A stretch of 64,000 nucleotides of DNA, from assembly GCF_000964545.1 (NCBI RefSeq), contig NZ_BBVD01000004.1, positions 248,001 to 312,000 on the forward strand. The letters are read 5' to 3'. The notes beneath the pieces are model-generated. The model worked only from the letters and a program-made list of their open reading frames with translations, ran no database searches and was not told where the DNA came from. Origin of the DNA: Comamonas thiooxydans (GTDB taxonomy: Bacteria > Pseudomonadota > Gammaproteobacteria > Burkholderiales > Burkholderiaceae_C). Position 1 is the stretch's first letter; every line of letters begins with the position of its first letter. A program made the position numbers and the translations under genes. This document shows, one piece after another, positions 17,444 to 26,169 of the stretch.

Positions 17444-18760
17444 ATGATGTTCAAGAAAGTTGCGATTGCTGCCGCTGCTGTTGCTGCAGGCATGGGAGCC
17501 TTGATGGCCTCGCCTGCGGCTCAGGCCCAGGAGCAGTTCGTGCCTCTGCTGGTGTATCGCACGGGCCAGTTCGCGCCCCTGGGTATTCCATGGGCGGACG
17601 GCAAGCAGGATTACCTCAAGCTGGTCAATGCCAAGGGTGGCGTCAACGGTGTGAAGATCAAATTCGAGGAATGCGAAACCGCCTATGACACGGCCAAGGG
17701 TGTGGAATGCTACGAGCGCCTCAAGAACAAGGACGGCGGCGCCTCGGGCTTTGACACCCAGTCCACCGGCATCACCTTTGCCGTGACCGACAAGGCTCCC
17801 GGCGACAAGGTGCCAGTGGTCACCCCAGGCTATGGTCTGTCCCAGTCCGTGGACGGCAAGGTCTTCGAGTGGAACTTCCCGCTGCTGGGCAACTACTGGA
17901 CAGCCGCCGACTCCATCGTGCAGGACATTCTGAAGAAGGAAAAAGGCAACCTCAAGGGCAAGAAGATCGCACTGGTCTATCACGACTCGCCTTATGGCAA
18001 GGAGCCGATTCCGCTGCTGGAAAAGCGCGCCGCCAAGGATGGCTTTGAGCTGATCAAGCTGCCCGTGACTGCCCCCGGCGTAGAGCAAAAATCCACCTGG
18101 CTGCAGATTCGCCAGAACCGCCCCGACTATGTGCTGCTGTGGTCGGCCGGCGTGATGACTCCTACGGCCGTGCGTGAGGCGCAGGCCACGGGCTACCCGC
18201 GCGAGAAGATGTATGCCGTCTGGTGGGGCGGCTCCGACCATGACGTCAAGGACATCGGTGCCGGCGCCAAGGGCTACAACACGGTGACCATCCACAACAC
18301 TGCCGAGAGCGACAAGGTGCATGGCGACATCAAGTCCATGCTCTACGACAAGGGTCAGGGCACCGCCAAGGACGCCAAGGAACTGGGCCAGCTGGCACAT
18401 ACTCGCGGCATTGTGATCTCCATGCTGCAGGTCGAGGCCATCCGCACCGCTCAGGAAAAGTTCGGCAAAGGCAAGGTCATGACACCCGAGCAGGTGCGCT
18501 GGGGCCTGGAGAACCTGAATATGACGCAGGAACGCCTGAACGAGCTGGGCTTCGGCAAGATCATCCGCCCCTTCAAGACCAGCTGCGACAACCATCTGGG
18601 CGCCGACTGGGCCCGCATTGCCACCTGGGACGGCGCCAAGTTCAAGGTGACTTCCGACTGGTACCAGGCCGACAAGTCCATGGTCGATCCGCTCTACAAG
18701 GAATTCGCGGAAAAGTACGCCAAGGAAAAGAACGTCAAGGTAAGAACCTGCACCCCCTGA
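17444..18760 (+). CDS. livK: Branched-chain-type ABC transporter substrate-binding protein
   Basis: The 438-residue periplasmic protein has a Sec signal peptide (MMFKKVAIAAAAVAAGMGA, cleavage after AQA) and a type I periplasmic binding fold: FAPLGIPWADGKQDYLKLVN, EECETAYDTAKGVECYERLK, and KKIALVYHDSPYGKEPIPLL. AAGGAGACAGTCG gives a strong ribosome site. A gap of 198 bp after livM allows its own promoter, in line with the high level binding proteins need. Its last codons and the stop codon come from a 3'-end repeat copy, which supplies CCCCCTGA. The ligand is unknown; the protein is long relative to LivJ (about 345 residues mature). Confidence 0.88.
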   Translation: MMFKKVAIAAAAVAAGMGALMASPAAQAQEQFVPLLVYRTGQFAPLGIPWADGKQDYLKLVNAKGGVNGVKIKFEECETAYDTAKGVECYERLKNKDGGASGFDTQSTGITFAVTDKAPGDKVPVVTPGYGLSQSVDGKVFEWNFPLLGNYWTAADSIVQDILKKEKGNLKGKKIALVYHDSPYGKEPIPLLEKRAAKDGFELIKLPVTAPGVEQKSTWLQIRQNRPDYVLLWSAGVMTPTAVREAQATGYPREKMYAVWWGGSDHDVKDIGAGAKGYNTVTIHNTAESDKVHGDIKSMLYDKGQGTAKDAKELGQLAHTRGIVISMLQVEAIRTAQEKFGKGKVMTPEQVRWGLENLNMTQERLNELGFGKIIRPFKTSCDNHLGADWARIATWDGAKFKVTSDWYQADKSMVDPLYKEFAEKYAKEKNVKVRTCTP

Positions 18761-18860
18761 GGCGCGTCGCGCCTTCCCCCTCACTGGCGCCTGGCGCCTG
18801 AGGGGGACGACATCCTCGCTGCGGCGCGGCCAGCCCCGGTCCTTGCTTGATGTCTCTGAC
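18752..18860 (+). repeat. Dispersed 3'-end repeat, copy that provides the livK stop codon
   Basis: Matches the 19803 copy: CCCCCTGAGGCGC, GCGCCTTCCCCC, GGGGGACGACATCCTCGCTGC, then CTTGCTTGATGTCTCTG. The TGA in its first ten bases is the livK stop (18758-18760). Confidence 0.75.
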
Positions 18861-18889
18861 CAAGGCTCGCCTCGTCGCAACCGGATTTA

Positions 18890-18943
18890 TAAAAATCAGC
18901 CTCAAGCGCTTATCCATGAAGTGCAGACAGCTATCTATTTTGA
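18890..18943 (-). repeat. Dispersed ~45-bp family repeat upstream of livF
   Basis: On the minus strand: AAATAGATAGCTGTCTGCAC, spacer, TAAGCGCTTGAGGCTGATTT. One of the best matches to the family pattern. It ends 17 bp before the livF start. Confidence 0.65.
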
Positions 18944-18959
18944 GTTATCAGGTGACCGC

Positions 18960-19799
18960 ATGACCGATATCGCGCACACAGTTTCCACTTCCGCCCAGAC
19001 CGCACCGCTGGTGGAAGTCAATGGCATCGAGGTCATCTACAACCATGTGATCCTGGTGCTCAAGGGCGTCTCGCTACAAGTCCCCCACCAAAGCATCGTG
19101 GCCCTGCTGGGCGGCAATGGCGCGGGCAAGACCACCACGCTGCGCGCCATCTCCAATCTGCTCAAGGGCGAGCGCGGCGAAGTCACCAAAGGCGGCATCA
19201 CACTGGAAGGCGAGCAGATCGCCAACCTCTCGCCCGCCGAACTTGTCAAGCGCGGAGTGGTCCAGGTCATGGAAGGACGCCACTGCTTCGCCCACCTGAC
19301 GATCGAAGAAAACCTGCTCACCGGCAGCTACACACGCACGGACAAGGGCGAGATTGCAGCCAATCTCGAGAAGGTCTACAACTACTTCCCGCGCCTCAAG
19401 ACCCGGCGCACCAGCCAGGCGGCCTACACCTCGGGCGGCGAGCAGCAGATGTGCGCCATCGGCCGTGCGCTGATGAGCAACCCGCGTATGGTTTTGCTAG
19501 ACGAGCCCTCCATGGGCCTGGCACCGCAGATCGTGGACGAGGTCTTTCACATCGTCAAAGACCTCAACAGCAAGGAAAAAGTCACCTTCCTGCTGGCCGA
19601 ACAGAACACCAACATGGCGCTCAAATACGCCGACTACGGCTACATCATGGAAAGCGGGCGCATCGTCATGGACGGCTCCGCCAAGGATCTAGCCAGCAAC
19701 GAGGACGTCAAGGAGTTCTATCTGGGCGTGGGCGGCGGCGAACGCAAGAGCTTCAAGGATGTGAAGAGCTACAAACGCAGAAAACGCTGGTTGGCTTGA
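18960..19799 (+). CDS. livF: Branched-chain-type ABC transporter ATP-binding protein LivF
   Basis: The 279-residue ATPase has Walker A GGNGAGKTT, the LivF feature VVQVMEGRHCFAHLTIEENL, signature SGGEQQMCAIGRAL and Walker B MVLLDEPSMGLAPQIVDEV. ATG 18960 with AGGTGACCGC upstream fits; the frame is open 39 codons further but that part derives from the repeats. An N-terminal extension of about 20 residues precedes the usual LivF start, and the C terminus has a basic tail (KSFKDVKSYKRRKRW). Confidence 0.9.
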   Translation: MTDIAHTVSTSAQTAPLVEVNGIEVIYNHVILVLKGVSLQVPHQSIVALLGGNGAGKTTTLRAISNLLKGERGEVTKGGITLEGEQIANLSPAELVKRGVVQVMEGRHCFAHLTIEENLLTGSYTRTDKGEIAANLEKVYNYFPRLKTRRTSQAAYTSGGEQQMCAIGRALMSNPRMVLLDEPSMGLAPQIVDEVFHIVKDLNSKEKVTFLLAEQNTNMALKYADYGYIMESGRIVMDGSAKDLASNEDVKEFYLGVGGGERKSFKDVKSYKRRKRWLA

Positions 19800-19802
19800 T
19801 GA

Positions 19803-19895
19803 CTGCCCCCTGAGGCGCTTCGCGCCTTCCCCCTAGGGGGACGACGGCCTCGCTGCGCGGCGGCGCTTGCTCGCTGTCTCTGGCTTGGTGCGCGC
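19803..19895 (+). repeat. Dispersed 3'-end repeat, best-conserved copy, after livF
   Basis: Starts within a few bases of the livF stop: CCCCCTGAGGCGCTTCGCGC, CTTCCCCCTAGGGGGACGAC, GGCCTCGCTGCGCGGCGGCG, CTTGCTCGCTGTCTCTGGCT. The hairpins GGCGC-TTCG-CGCC-type and CCCCCTAGGGGG could act in termination. Confidence 0.75.
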
Positions 19896-19958
19896 CAGTT
19901 TTTAACTTGCGCCCATTGACTTCAGTTTTGCTTGCAGATTTTCTCTACAGGATTTGCC

Positions 19959-21206
19959 ATGAGTGATTTCTACGATGCCCTGGAAACCCGCAGCCCCGAA
20001 CAGCGCGAAGCCGACTGCATGGCCAGCCTGCCGCTGCAGATTGCCCATGCACAGCAGCGCTCCAGCGCTTTTGCCGAAATTCTCAAAGGTGTGGATGCGT
20101 CCCGTATCACCAGTCGCGCAGCGCTGGCCACCTTGCCTGTGACGCGCAAGAGCGAGCTGCTGGAGCGCCAGGCTGCACAGCGTCCGCAGCAGATTTTTGG
20201 CGGCTTCAATGCCATTGGCCTTGGCCACGACATGCCCAGGCTGTTTTCCAGCCCCGGCCCCATCTACGAGCCCGAAAGCCGCCGCCCCGACTACTGGCGC
20301 ATGGCCCGCTCCATGTACGCCGCGGGCTTCAGGTCTGGGGAGCTGGTGCACAACTGCTTCAGCTATCACTTCGTGCCCGCCGGATCGATGATGGAAACCG
20401 GTGCTCAGGCCCTGGGCTGCACGGTGTTCGCGGGCGGCACGGGCCAGACCGAGCAGCAGGTGCAGGCCATGGCCGATCTGCGGCCTGCGGCCTATGTGGG
20501 TACGCCCAGTTTTCTGAAAATCATTGTGGAAAAGGCCCAGGAGATGGGAATGAAGCTGCCCAGCCTGACCAAGGCCATGGTCAGCGGCGAAGCCTTCCCC
20601 CCCTCGCTCAGCCAATGGATGCGCGATCATGGCATAGACGCCTACCAGAGCTATGGCACGGCCGATCTGGGCCTGATTGCCTATGAGACCAGCGCCCGTG
20701 AAGGTCTGGTGCTGGACGAGGGCGTGATCGTGGAGATCGTGCGCCCCGGAACCGGCGACCCTGTGGCCGAGGGCGAGGTGGGCGAGCTGGTCATCACCAC
20801 GCTCAACCCCGACTATCCGCTGATCCGCTTTGGCACGGGTGACCTCTCGGCCTATCTTGCGGGAACCTGCCCCACGGGTCGCACCAATGCCCGCATCAAG
20901 GGCTGGATGGGCCGCGCCGACCAGACCACCAAGGTGCGCGGAATGTTCGTGCATGCCAAACAGGTGGCCGAGGTCGTCAAGCGCTTTCCGCAGATCGTCA
21001 GGGCCAGGCTGGTGGTGACGGGTGAGATGGCCAACGACCAGATGCAGTTGCTGGTTGAAACCACGGAAACCGCACCGGGCTTTGCCCTGCAGGTGATCGA
21101 CGCCTTGCGCGAAGTCACCAAGCTGCGCGGCGAAGTGCAGATGGTGTCTCCCGGAAGCCTGCCCAATGACGGCAAGGTGATCGAGGACGCGCGCTCCTAT
21201 CAGTGA
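19959..21206 (+). CDS. Phenylacetate-CoA ligase-like (PaaK family) AMP-binding protein
   Basis: The 415-residue protein has the PaaK layout: GTPSFLKIIVEKA, MVSGEAFPPSL, AYQSYGTADLGLIAYE, GEVGELVITTLNPDYPLIRFGTGDLS and a C-terminal half with KGWMGRADQTTKVRGMFVH and the terminal GK (GSLPNDGKVIED). The phosphate-binding loop that should read like SSGTTGKPT is replaced by FSSPGPIYEPES, so ATP-dependent ligation may be altered. An AGGA box precedes ATG 19959. It closes the liv cluster and probably works with the ligase at 12489 on the same imported acid. Function beyond family is uncertain. Confidence 0.78.
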   Translation: MSDFYDALETRSPEQREADCMASLPLQIAHAQQRSSAFAEILKGVDASRITSRAALATLPVTRKSELLERQAAQRPQQIFGGFNAIGLGHDMPRLFSSPGPIYEPESRRPDYWRMARSMYAAGFRSGELVHNCFSYHFVPAGSMMETGAQALGCTVFAGGTGQTEQQVQAMADLRPAAYVGTPSFLKIIVEKAQEMGMKLPSLTKAMVSGEAFPPSLSQWMRDHGIDAYQSYGTADLGLIAYETSAREGLVLDEGVIVEIVRPGTGDPVAEGEVGELVITTLNPDYPLIRFGTGDLSAYLAGTCPTGRTNARIKGWMGRADQTTKVRGMFVHAKQVAEVVKRFPQIVRARLVVTGEMANDQMQLLVETTETAPGFALQVIDALREVTKLRGEVQMVSPGSLPNDGKVIEDARSYQ

Positions 21207-21480
21207 AGCTCTGAAGAGCTGCCGGCATTCGGCTGGCTCTGCGACCTAAAGGTTTTGTACTGGGACTCGAGCTTGGCCAAGCCCCTGCACATGTGTCGCC
21301 AATACGCGACAGGCAATCGGTTTGCTTTAACGCAAATGCAATGTGATCGCCCGCTCCATCAAGGGATAACACTTAGAAAATAACAAAAACCCCACAGATT
21401 AGCGCTACCTAGAATCCGGCTTTACGTCACGACAAGTCAACCGTCCTGGTCTGCTTGCACATTATTTTTAGGGAGACACT

Positions 21481-22470
21481 GTGAAAACTATTTTCAAGAT
21501 CGCCACCATCGCTCTGGCCGCTACCGCAGCCATCAGCAGCCATGCCGACAGCTACCCAGCCGCTGGCAAGACGATCACGATCATCGTGCCTTTCACGGCA
21601 GGCGGCCCCACCGACAAGGTGGCTCGCGACCTGGCCGAATCCATGCGCAAGCAGCTGAACAACGCCACCATCGTCATCGACAACGCAGACGGTGCCGGCA
21701 GCACGATTGGCACAGCCAAGGCCGCACGTGCACGCAATGACGGCTACACGCTGCTGCTGACGCATATCGGCATGTCCACCATCCCGACGCTGTACCGCAA
21801 GCTGTCCTTCAACGTGCTCAACGACTTCGAGTACGCTGGCATCATCAACGATGTGCCCATGACGCTGATCGGCCGCCCCACCCTGCCCGCCAAGAACTTC
21901 GCCGAAGTCAAGGACTGGGTCAGCAAGAACCAGGGCAAGGTGAATCTGGCCAACGCCGGCGTGGGCTCGGCCTCGCACCTGTGCGGCCTGATGTTCCAGG
22001 CCTCGCTGCAGCAGGACATGACGCCCGTGCCCTACAAGGGTGCAGCTCCTGCGATTGCCGATCTGATGGGCAACCAGGTGGATCTGCTGTGCGACCAGAC
22101 CACCAATACCACTTCGCAGATTGCCGCCAAGAAGGTTCAGGCCTATGCCGTGACCACTGCCAAGCCTCTGACCACGCCTGCACTCAAGGACCTGCCCACG
22201 CTGCAGTCCCTGGGCCTGAAGGACTTCAACGTGACCATCTGGCACGGTCTGTACGCCCCCAAGGGCACGCCTGCCGATGTGGTGCAAAAGATCAACGAAG
22301 CCATGAAGGCTTCGCTCAAGGACCCCGAGTTCATCAAGCGCCAGGAAGCCTTGGGGGCCGTGATTGCCAGCGACGACCGTACCAACCCTGCGGGTCACAA
22401 GAAGTTTGTGGAAGCCGAAATCGCCAAGTGGGGCAAGGTCATCAAGGCCGCCGGCATCTACGCCGACTGA
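21481..22470 (+). CDS. Bug family (TctC) tripartite tricarboxylate receptor, periplasmic binding protein
   Basis: The 329-residue product has a signal peptide (KTIFKIATIALAATAAISSHA) and the Bug pattern: TITIIVPFTAGGPTDKVARDLAE, IDNADGAGSTIGTAKAARA, YKGAAPAIADLMGNQVDLLCDQ. Bug proteins bind carboxylates or other small molecules in the periplasm. The start is GTG with TAGGGAGACACT upstream. No tctAB membrane genes are nearby, which is normal for the many orphan Bug genes of this group. It is a single-gene unit ending at a terminator. Confidence 0.9.
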   Translation: MKTIFKIATIALAATAAISSHADSYPAAGKTITIIVPFTAGGPTDKVARDLAESMRKQLNNATIVIDNADGAGSTIGTAKAARARNDGYTLLLTHIGMSTIPTLYRKLSFNVLNDFEYAGIINDVPMTLIGRPTLPAKNFAEVKDWVSKNQGKVNLANAGVGSASHLCGLMFQASLQQDMTPVPYKGAAPAIADLMGNQVDLLCDQTTNTTSQIAAKKVQAYAVTTAKPLTTPALKDLPTLQSLGLKDFNVTIWHGLYAPKGTPADVVQKINEAMKASLKDPEFIKRQEALGAVIASDDRTNPAGHKKFVEAEIAKWGKVIKAAGIYAD

Positions 22471-22490
22471 GAACGCACAATCCGTTCAAC

Positions 22491-22522
22491 GCAAAAAAGC
22501 CTGCATCTGCAGGCTTTTTTGC
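22491..22522 (+). terminator. Intrinsic terminator after the Bug gene
   Basis: A 15-bp inverted repeat (22491-22505 with 22508-22522): A-tract, GC-rich AGCCTGCA core, then TTTTTT. It lies between convergent genes and can serve both strands. Confidence 0.85.
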
Positions 22523-22545
22523 ATGGGGCGACCGAAGAAGGCCGC

Positions 22546-22866
22546 TTACCAGGTCACTTCCTTGCCATCGGCGGCGCTGCGCCTGAGCATGTCTACAAAA
22601 GGCACGATGCGCTGGCCCAGGGCCACGCCGTCCTGATTTGCAGGCACGGCATCCTCCTCCTGCGCTTCGTCTTGCGGCTGCGCACGTCTGGCCGCATCTT
22701 CGGCGGCAGCAGCCTCCAGCGCGATGATGGCGGCCGGAATCTGCTCCACGGTGATGATGCCATGCACCTCATCGGGAGACTTGCCGATGATTTCCAGCAG
22801 CTTGCGGCCGTTGGCGTCCAGCATGATGAGGTCTGCCGTGGCACGCGATTTGAATTTGTAGGGCAT
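22546..22866 (-). CDS. DUF1840 family protein
   Basis: The 106-residue protein begins YKFKSRATADLIMLDANGRKLLEIIGK, the hallmark of DUF1840, a small family found in betaproteobacteria with no assigned role. A central Ala/Glu/Gln-rich linker (about residues 50-78) separates it from a C-terminal helix (VALGQRIVPFVDMLRRSAADG). No signal peptide or membrane segment is visible, so it is expected in the cytosol. It lies 12 bp downstream of the fatty acid synthase gene on the same strand and may be co-transcribed with it. Confidence 0.85.
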   Translation of the reverse strand: MPYKFKSRATADLIMLDANGRKLLEIIGKSPDEVHGIITVEQIPAAIIALEAAAAEDAARRAQPQDEAQEEDAVPANQDGVALGQRIVPFVDMLRRSAADGKEVTW

Positions 22867-22878
22867 GAAGCGACTCCT

Positions 22879-24150
22879 TCAACGGTAGATGTATTCGCGG
22901 TTGAAAGGATAGCCGCTCTGCGCACCCGCCATCGCACCGCTGCGCAGATCGCCATCGGGTTTGCTGCACAGCATCTGATGCAACGCAATCCAGCCATGCT
23001 CGAAGCCCATGGCCGAGCCCGCCAGATAAAGACGATAGGCACGCAAAGCCTTAGCGGCCTTTTCCTCGTCGTACTGGGCTTGCAAAATGATTTGAGCTTC
23101 GCCCAGCCTGGCCTCCAACCCATCCGACCAGGCCCAAAGCGTGCGCGCGTAGTGCGGGCGCAAGTTCTCGGTATCCACCATTTCCAGTCCGCTGGCCGCC
23201 AGATCATGCAGCACGCGGCTGACATGCATGAGCTCTCCGCCGGGAAAGATGTAGCGGTTGATGAACTCGCCCATGCCGGCACCCAGTTCCACATTGCTGA
23301 CACCGCCCGCCGTGATGCCATGGACCAGGGCCAGTCCGCCGGGCCTGAGCATGGAATAAATGGTTTCGAAGTATTCCTGCAGATTGGCGCTGCCCACATG
23401 CTCGAACATGCCGACCGAGCCGATCTTGTCGAATGGCTCCACATCAACCATTTGCCGATAGTCGCGTAGCTCGACATGAACCTTGCCCTGCAGGCCCTTC
23501 TCGGCAATCAGACGCTGCACATGATCGAACTGGTTGCGCGACAGTGTGATGCCATGGGCCTGCACGCCGTAATGCTCGGCTGCCCAGAAGACCAGTCCGC
23601 CCCAGCCAGAGCCTATGTCCCAGAAGCGCTCTCCGGGCTGGAGCTTGAGCTTTTTGCAGATGTGATCGAGCTTGGCCTCCTGCGCCTGCGCCAGGCTCAT
23701 GCCCTGCTCTTTGTAGTAAGCGCAGGAATAGACGCGGCGCGGGTCCAGCCACAGCGCGTAGAAATCGTCGGAGAGATCGTAATGAAACTGAATCTGCTCC
23801 GCATCGCGGGTCAGCGTGTGCATGGCCAGCGACCTGGCCTTGGAGACCGTCTGCCCCAGCCAGGAGGGCGTATGACTGACCGGATCACCGCGCAGCAGCC
23901 CGGCCGCTGCCGCCATGATGTCGCGGGAGCTGCCCTTGACCTCCACCCAGCCTTCGACGATGGCCGAACCAATCGAGCCGATCTGGCCGTCCAGCAGCGC
24001 CGCAACAGCCTTGGGAGAACGAAAAATGAGTTGAACCGCGCTGTGTTCAGGCCCGATACGCTCGCCCGAGGGAAGCTGTATCGACGCAGTCACAGGAAGT
24101 CTTGCTAGCAGCGGCTCCAATGTGCTCAACAGGTTTTTCATGAAAACCAT
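22879..24150 (-). CDS. Cyclopropane-fatty-acyl-phospholipid synthase family methyltransferase
   Basis: The 423-residue protein shows the Cfa architecture: an N-terminal SCP2-like lipid-associated part (FRSPKAVAALLDGQIGSIG), then IQFHYDLSDDFYALWLDPRRVYSCAYY, the SAM-binding GERFWDIGSGWGGLVFWAAEHYG, and IGSVGMFEHVGSANLQEYF. Cfa enzymes methylenate cis double bonds of membrane phospholipid acyl chains using SAM, giving acid and stress resistance. Start is ATG 24150 or ATG 24141; neither has a clear ribosome site. It is convergently placed to nothing close by, with DUF1840 immediately downstream. Confidence 0.9.
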   Translation of the reverse strand: MVFMKNLLSTLEPLLARLPVTASIQLPSGERIGPEHSAVQLIFRSPKAVAALLDGQIGSIGSAIVEGWVEVKGSSRDIMAAAAGLLRGDPVSHTPSWLGQTVSKARSLAMHTLTRDAEQIQFHYDLSDDFYALWLDPRRVYSCAYYKEQGMSLAQAQEAKLDHICKKLKLQPGERFWDIGSGWGGLVFWAAEHYGVQAHGITLSRNQFDHVQRLIAEKGLQGKVHVELRDYRQMVDVEPFDKIGSVGMFEHVGSANLQEYFETIYSMLRPGGLALVHGITAGGVSNVELGAGMGEFINRYIFPGGELMHVSRVLHDLAASGLEMVDTENLRPHYARTLWAWSDGLEARLGEAQIILQAQYDEEKAAKALRAYRLYLAGSAMGFEHGWIALHQMLCSKPDGDLRSGAMAGAQSGYPFNREYIYR

Positions 24151-24224
24151 TGTTCACATCGACTATGGCAGGGTCAAGACGGAAAACATCCCTGCCTAAA
24201 ACTGCCTCCAGGTCTGGCAGAGGA

Positions 24225-24842
24225 TCAGTTGCTGGCTTTCACCAGCCTGTCGTAGGCCTTGAGGGTGGCGGGGGCCACAGCCTGCAGCACTTGTTCATAA
24301 GCCGTCTTGTGACGCGCCAGCAAGCGCATGGAAGCAACGGTGCGGCTGCGGCAGAACCAGTGGCAGGTGTGTTGCATCAGCATCAGCTCGGCCGTCATGG
24401 TGAAGGCTCGGCGCTTGCGCTCCTCCTCGTCGGCCGCATCCCCCACACGGGCAGCCGCCAGCGCCTGGGCATGAAGCTTCATGGTCTCGCGCACATCCAT
24501 GGTGGCCGAAGGCAGAACCCTGGTCATATAGGGCAGCGCCAGCGGCAGGGTGCTGGCACGCGTCTGCTCGGCCGGCAAGGTGGCGAATTCATCCGCGAAA
24601 CGCTGAAACTGGCTCACCAGGCTGCTCTCGGTATTGGCCAGCACGGGCCAGATCTGTTCACGCCTCTGCGCATCCTTCTCGCCGATGACACGCAGATATC
24701 CCTCCATCAGATTGGCCATGAGCTTCTCGATCTGAAAGCGTGCCAGATGCTGGGCCAGAAGCTGGGTGTGCTGACGCTGCTCCTGCTTCTTGAGCACGTA
24801 GAGCACGGTGGTGACAATGATGGCGAGCGTTAGAAAATCCAT
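24225..24842 (-). CDS. Hypothetical protein with one N-terminal membrane segment
   Basis: The 205-residue product begins with a hydrophobic helix (FLTLAIIVTTVLYVL) followed by Lys/Glu/Gln-rich helical sequence, so it looks like a membrane-anchored, mostly alpha-helical cytoplasmic protein. Two clusters of His/Cys (LMLMQHTCHWFCRSR, about residues 165-180) stand out but match no motif I know. I do not recognise the family. ATG 24842 is used because the upstream extension would run into the divergent gene. It is divergent from the aminopeptidase gene, the two starts being only 30 bp apart. Confidence 0.6.
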   Translation of the reverse strand: MDFLTLAIIVTTVLYVLKKQEQRQHTQLLAQHLARFQIEKLMANLMEGYLRVIGEKDAQRREQIWPVLANTESSLVSQFQRFADEFATLPAEQTRASTLPLALPYMTRVLPSATMDVRETMKLHAQALAAARVGDAADEEERKRRAFTMTAELMLMQHTCHWFCRSRTVASMRLLARHKTAYEQVLQAVAPATLKAYDRLVKASN

Positions 24843-24872
24843 GAAGTGAAACCAGACAGGCGGACAAGCGCA

Positions 24873-26066
24873 ATGAGAAAAAGGATGAGTGTAGTCAGCC
24901 TGAGGGCTTTGCTGGGAATTAGTGCCGCAATTGCAGGCCTGACGGGCTGCAGCAGCGCCGGCTATTACTGGCAAGGTTTCAAGGGACAGATGCAGATTCT
25001 TCAGGCCGCACGGCCTATTGATGACTGGCTGGCAGAAGACAGTACCTCCTCAGCACTGCGTCAGCGCCTGCAGACCGCGCAACAGATGCGCCGCTTCGCC
25101 AGCCGGGAGCTGGCTCTGCCCGACAACGCCAGCTACACCCGCTACGCCCAGCTGCAGCGTCCGTTTGCGGTCTGGAACGTGGTGGCAGCCCCGGCCTACA
25201 GCCTGGAGATGCACCAATGGTGCTTTCCCGTCACCGGCTGCATTGCCTACCGAGGCTACTTCAGCAAGAGCGACGCACAGGCGCAGGCACTGACGCTTCA
25301 GTCCCAGGGGTTGGAAACCAGCGTCTATGGCGTGCCTGCCTACTCCACGCTGGGCTATCTGAACTGGCTGGGCGGCGATCCCTTGCTCAGCACCTTCACC
25401 TCCTGGCAGGAGGGCGACTTTGCCGGCCTGCTGTTCCACGAACTGGCCCACCAGCTGCTGTATGTGAAGAACGACACGGCCTTCAACGAATCCTTTGCCA
25501 CCACGGTGGAGCGCATGGCCACACCCTTGTGGCTGCACAGCCATGCCAGCGCCGCCACGCAGCAGCGCTGGCAGCAGAGCCTGCAGCGACGCGAGCTATG
25601 GCAGCAGCTGACGCGCGAGACCCGTCAGCGCCTGCAACAGATTTATGAACAGAAAAATACTGAAGCCCTTGATGCCAAAGCGCTGGAAGCCATCAAAAGC
25701 AAAGTATTTGACGAATTCCGCGCCACTTATGCGCAGCTCAGAGCGCAATGGATTGCCACTGACGAGCCCCTGCTGAGCAGCCTCGCCCTGCGCGAGCAAT
25801 ATTACCGGCGCCTGACCCAGACCGACGAATGGGTGGCCCAGTCCAATAACGCCAGTTTCAGCGCCCTGGCCGCCTATGACGACTGGGTGCCTGCCATGAC
25901 TCGCTGGTGGCTGCAACTGCGCGGCGAAGGCCCGGCCACTCCCGAGACCTGGCGCAGCTTCTATGCTCAGATGCGCGAGCTGGCAGCCTTGTCCGCAGAA
26001 GAGCGCAAGCTGCGGCTATGCACCCAATGGGGAGAAGCTGCAAAAACAGCGACTCAGTGCCAATAA
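24873..26066 (+). CDS. Putative zinc aminopeptidase lipoprotein (Aminopep/PF10023-like)
   Basis: The 397-residue product has a lipoprotein signal peptide ending LTGCSS and the family features CSSAGYYWQGFKGQ, WCFPVTGCIAYRGYF, YGVPAYSTLGYLNWL, the metal site LLFHELAHQLLY and NESFATTVER, which together mark the DUF2265/putative aminopeptidase family. HELAH provides two His zinc ligands and the Glu base; E in NESFA is the likely third ligand. It should be tethered to a membrane facing the periplasm. ATG 24885 is an alternative start. A segment around residues 262-277 (TEALDAKALEAIKSK) coincides with a dispersed DNA repeat. Confidence 0.8.
   Translation: MRKRMSVVSLRALLGISAAIAGLTGCSSAGYYWQGFKGQMQILQAARPIDDWLAEDSTSSALRQRLQTAQQMRRFASRELALPDNASYTRYAQLQRPFAVWNVVAAPAYSLEMHQWCFPVTGCIAYRGYFSKSDAQAQALTLQSQGLETSVYGVPAYSTLGYLNWLGGDPLLSTFTSWQEGDFAGLLFHELAHQLLYVKNDTAFNESFATTVERMATPLWLHSHASAATQQRWQQSLQRRELWQQLTRETRQRLQQIYEQKNTEALDAKALEAIKSKVFDEFRATYAQLRAQWIATDEPLLSSLALREQYYRRLTQTDEWVAQSNNASFSALAAYDDWVPAMTRWWLQLRGEGPATPETWRSFYAQMRELAALSAEERKLRLCTQWGEAAKTATQCQ
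25656..25700 (+). repeat. Copy of the dispersed ~45-bp repeat inside the aminopeptidase gene
   Basis: AAATACTGAAGCCCTTGATG, then CCAAAGCGCTGGAAGCCATC, AAAAGC matches the family layout (an inner CGCTT/AAGCGCT pair followed by AGGCC-like sequence). It is translated in frame, as in srkA. The match is weaker than for intergenic copies. Confidence 0.45.
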
Positions 26067-26169
26067 ATACTTCAAATCGACATAAAACAATTTTTTACAA
26101 GGATTCGCCACATAGGAGGCTTCAGCGGTTTTTAAGAAAGTCCCGCCAGACTTCTCCGATACCTATTTT

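Noticed and set aside
16655..18880. 741-codon minus-strand frame across livM and livK
   Set aside because: Spans two well-supported genes and a repeat; no protein family visible.
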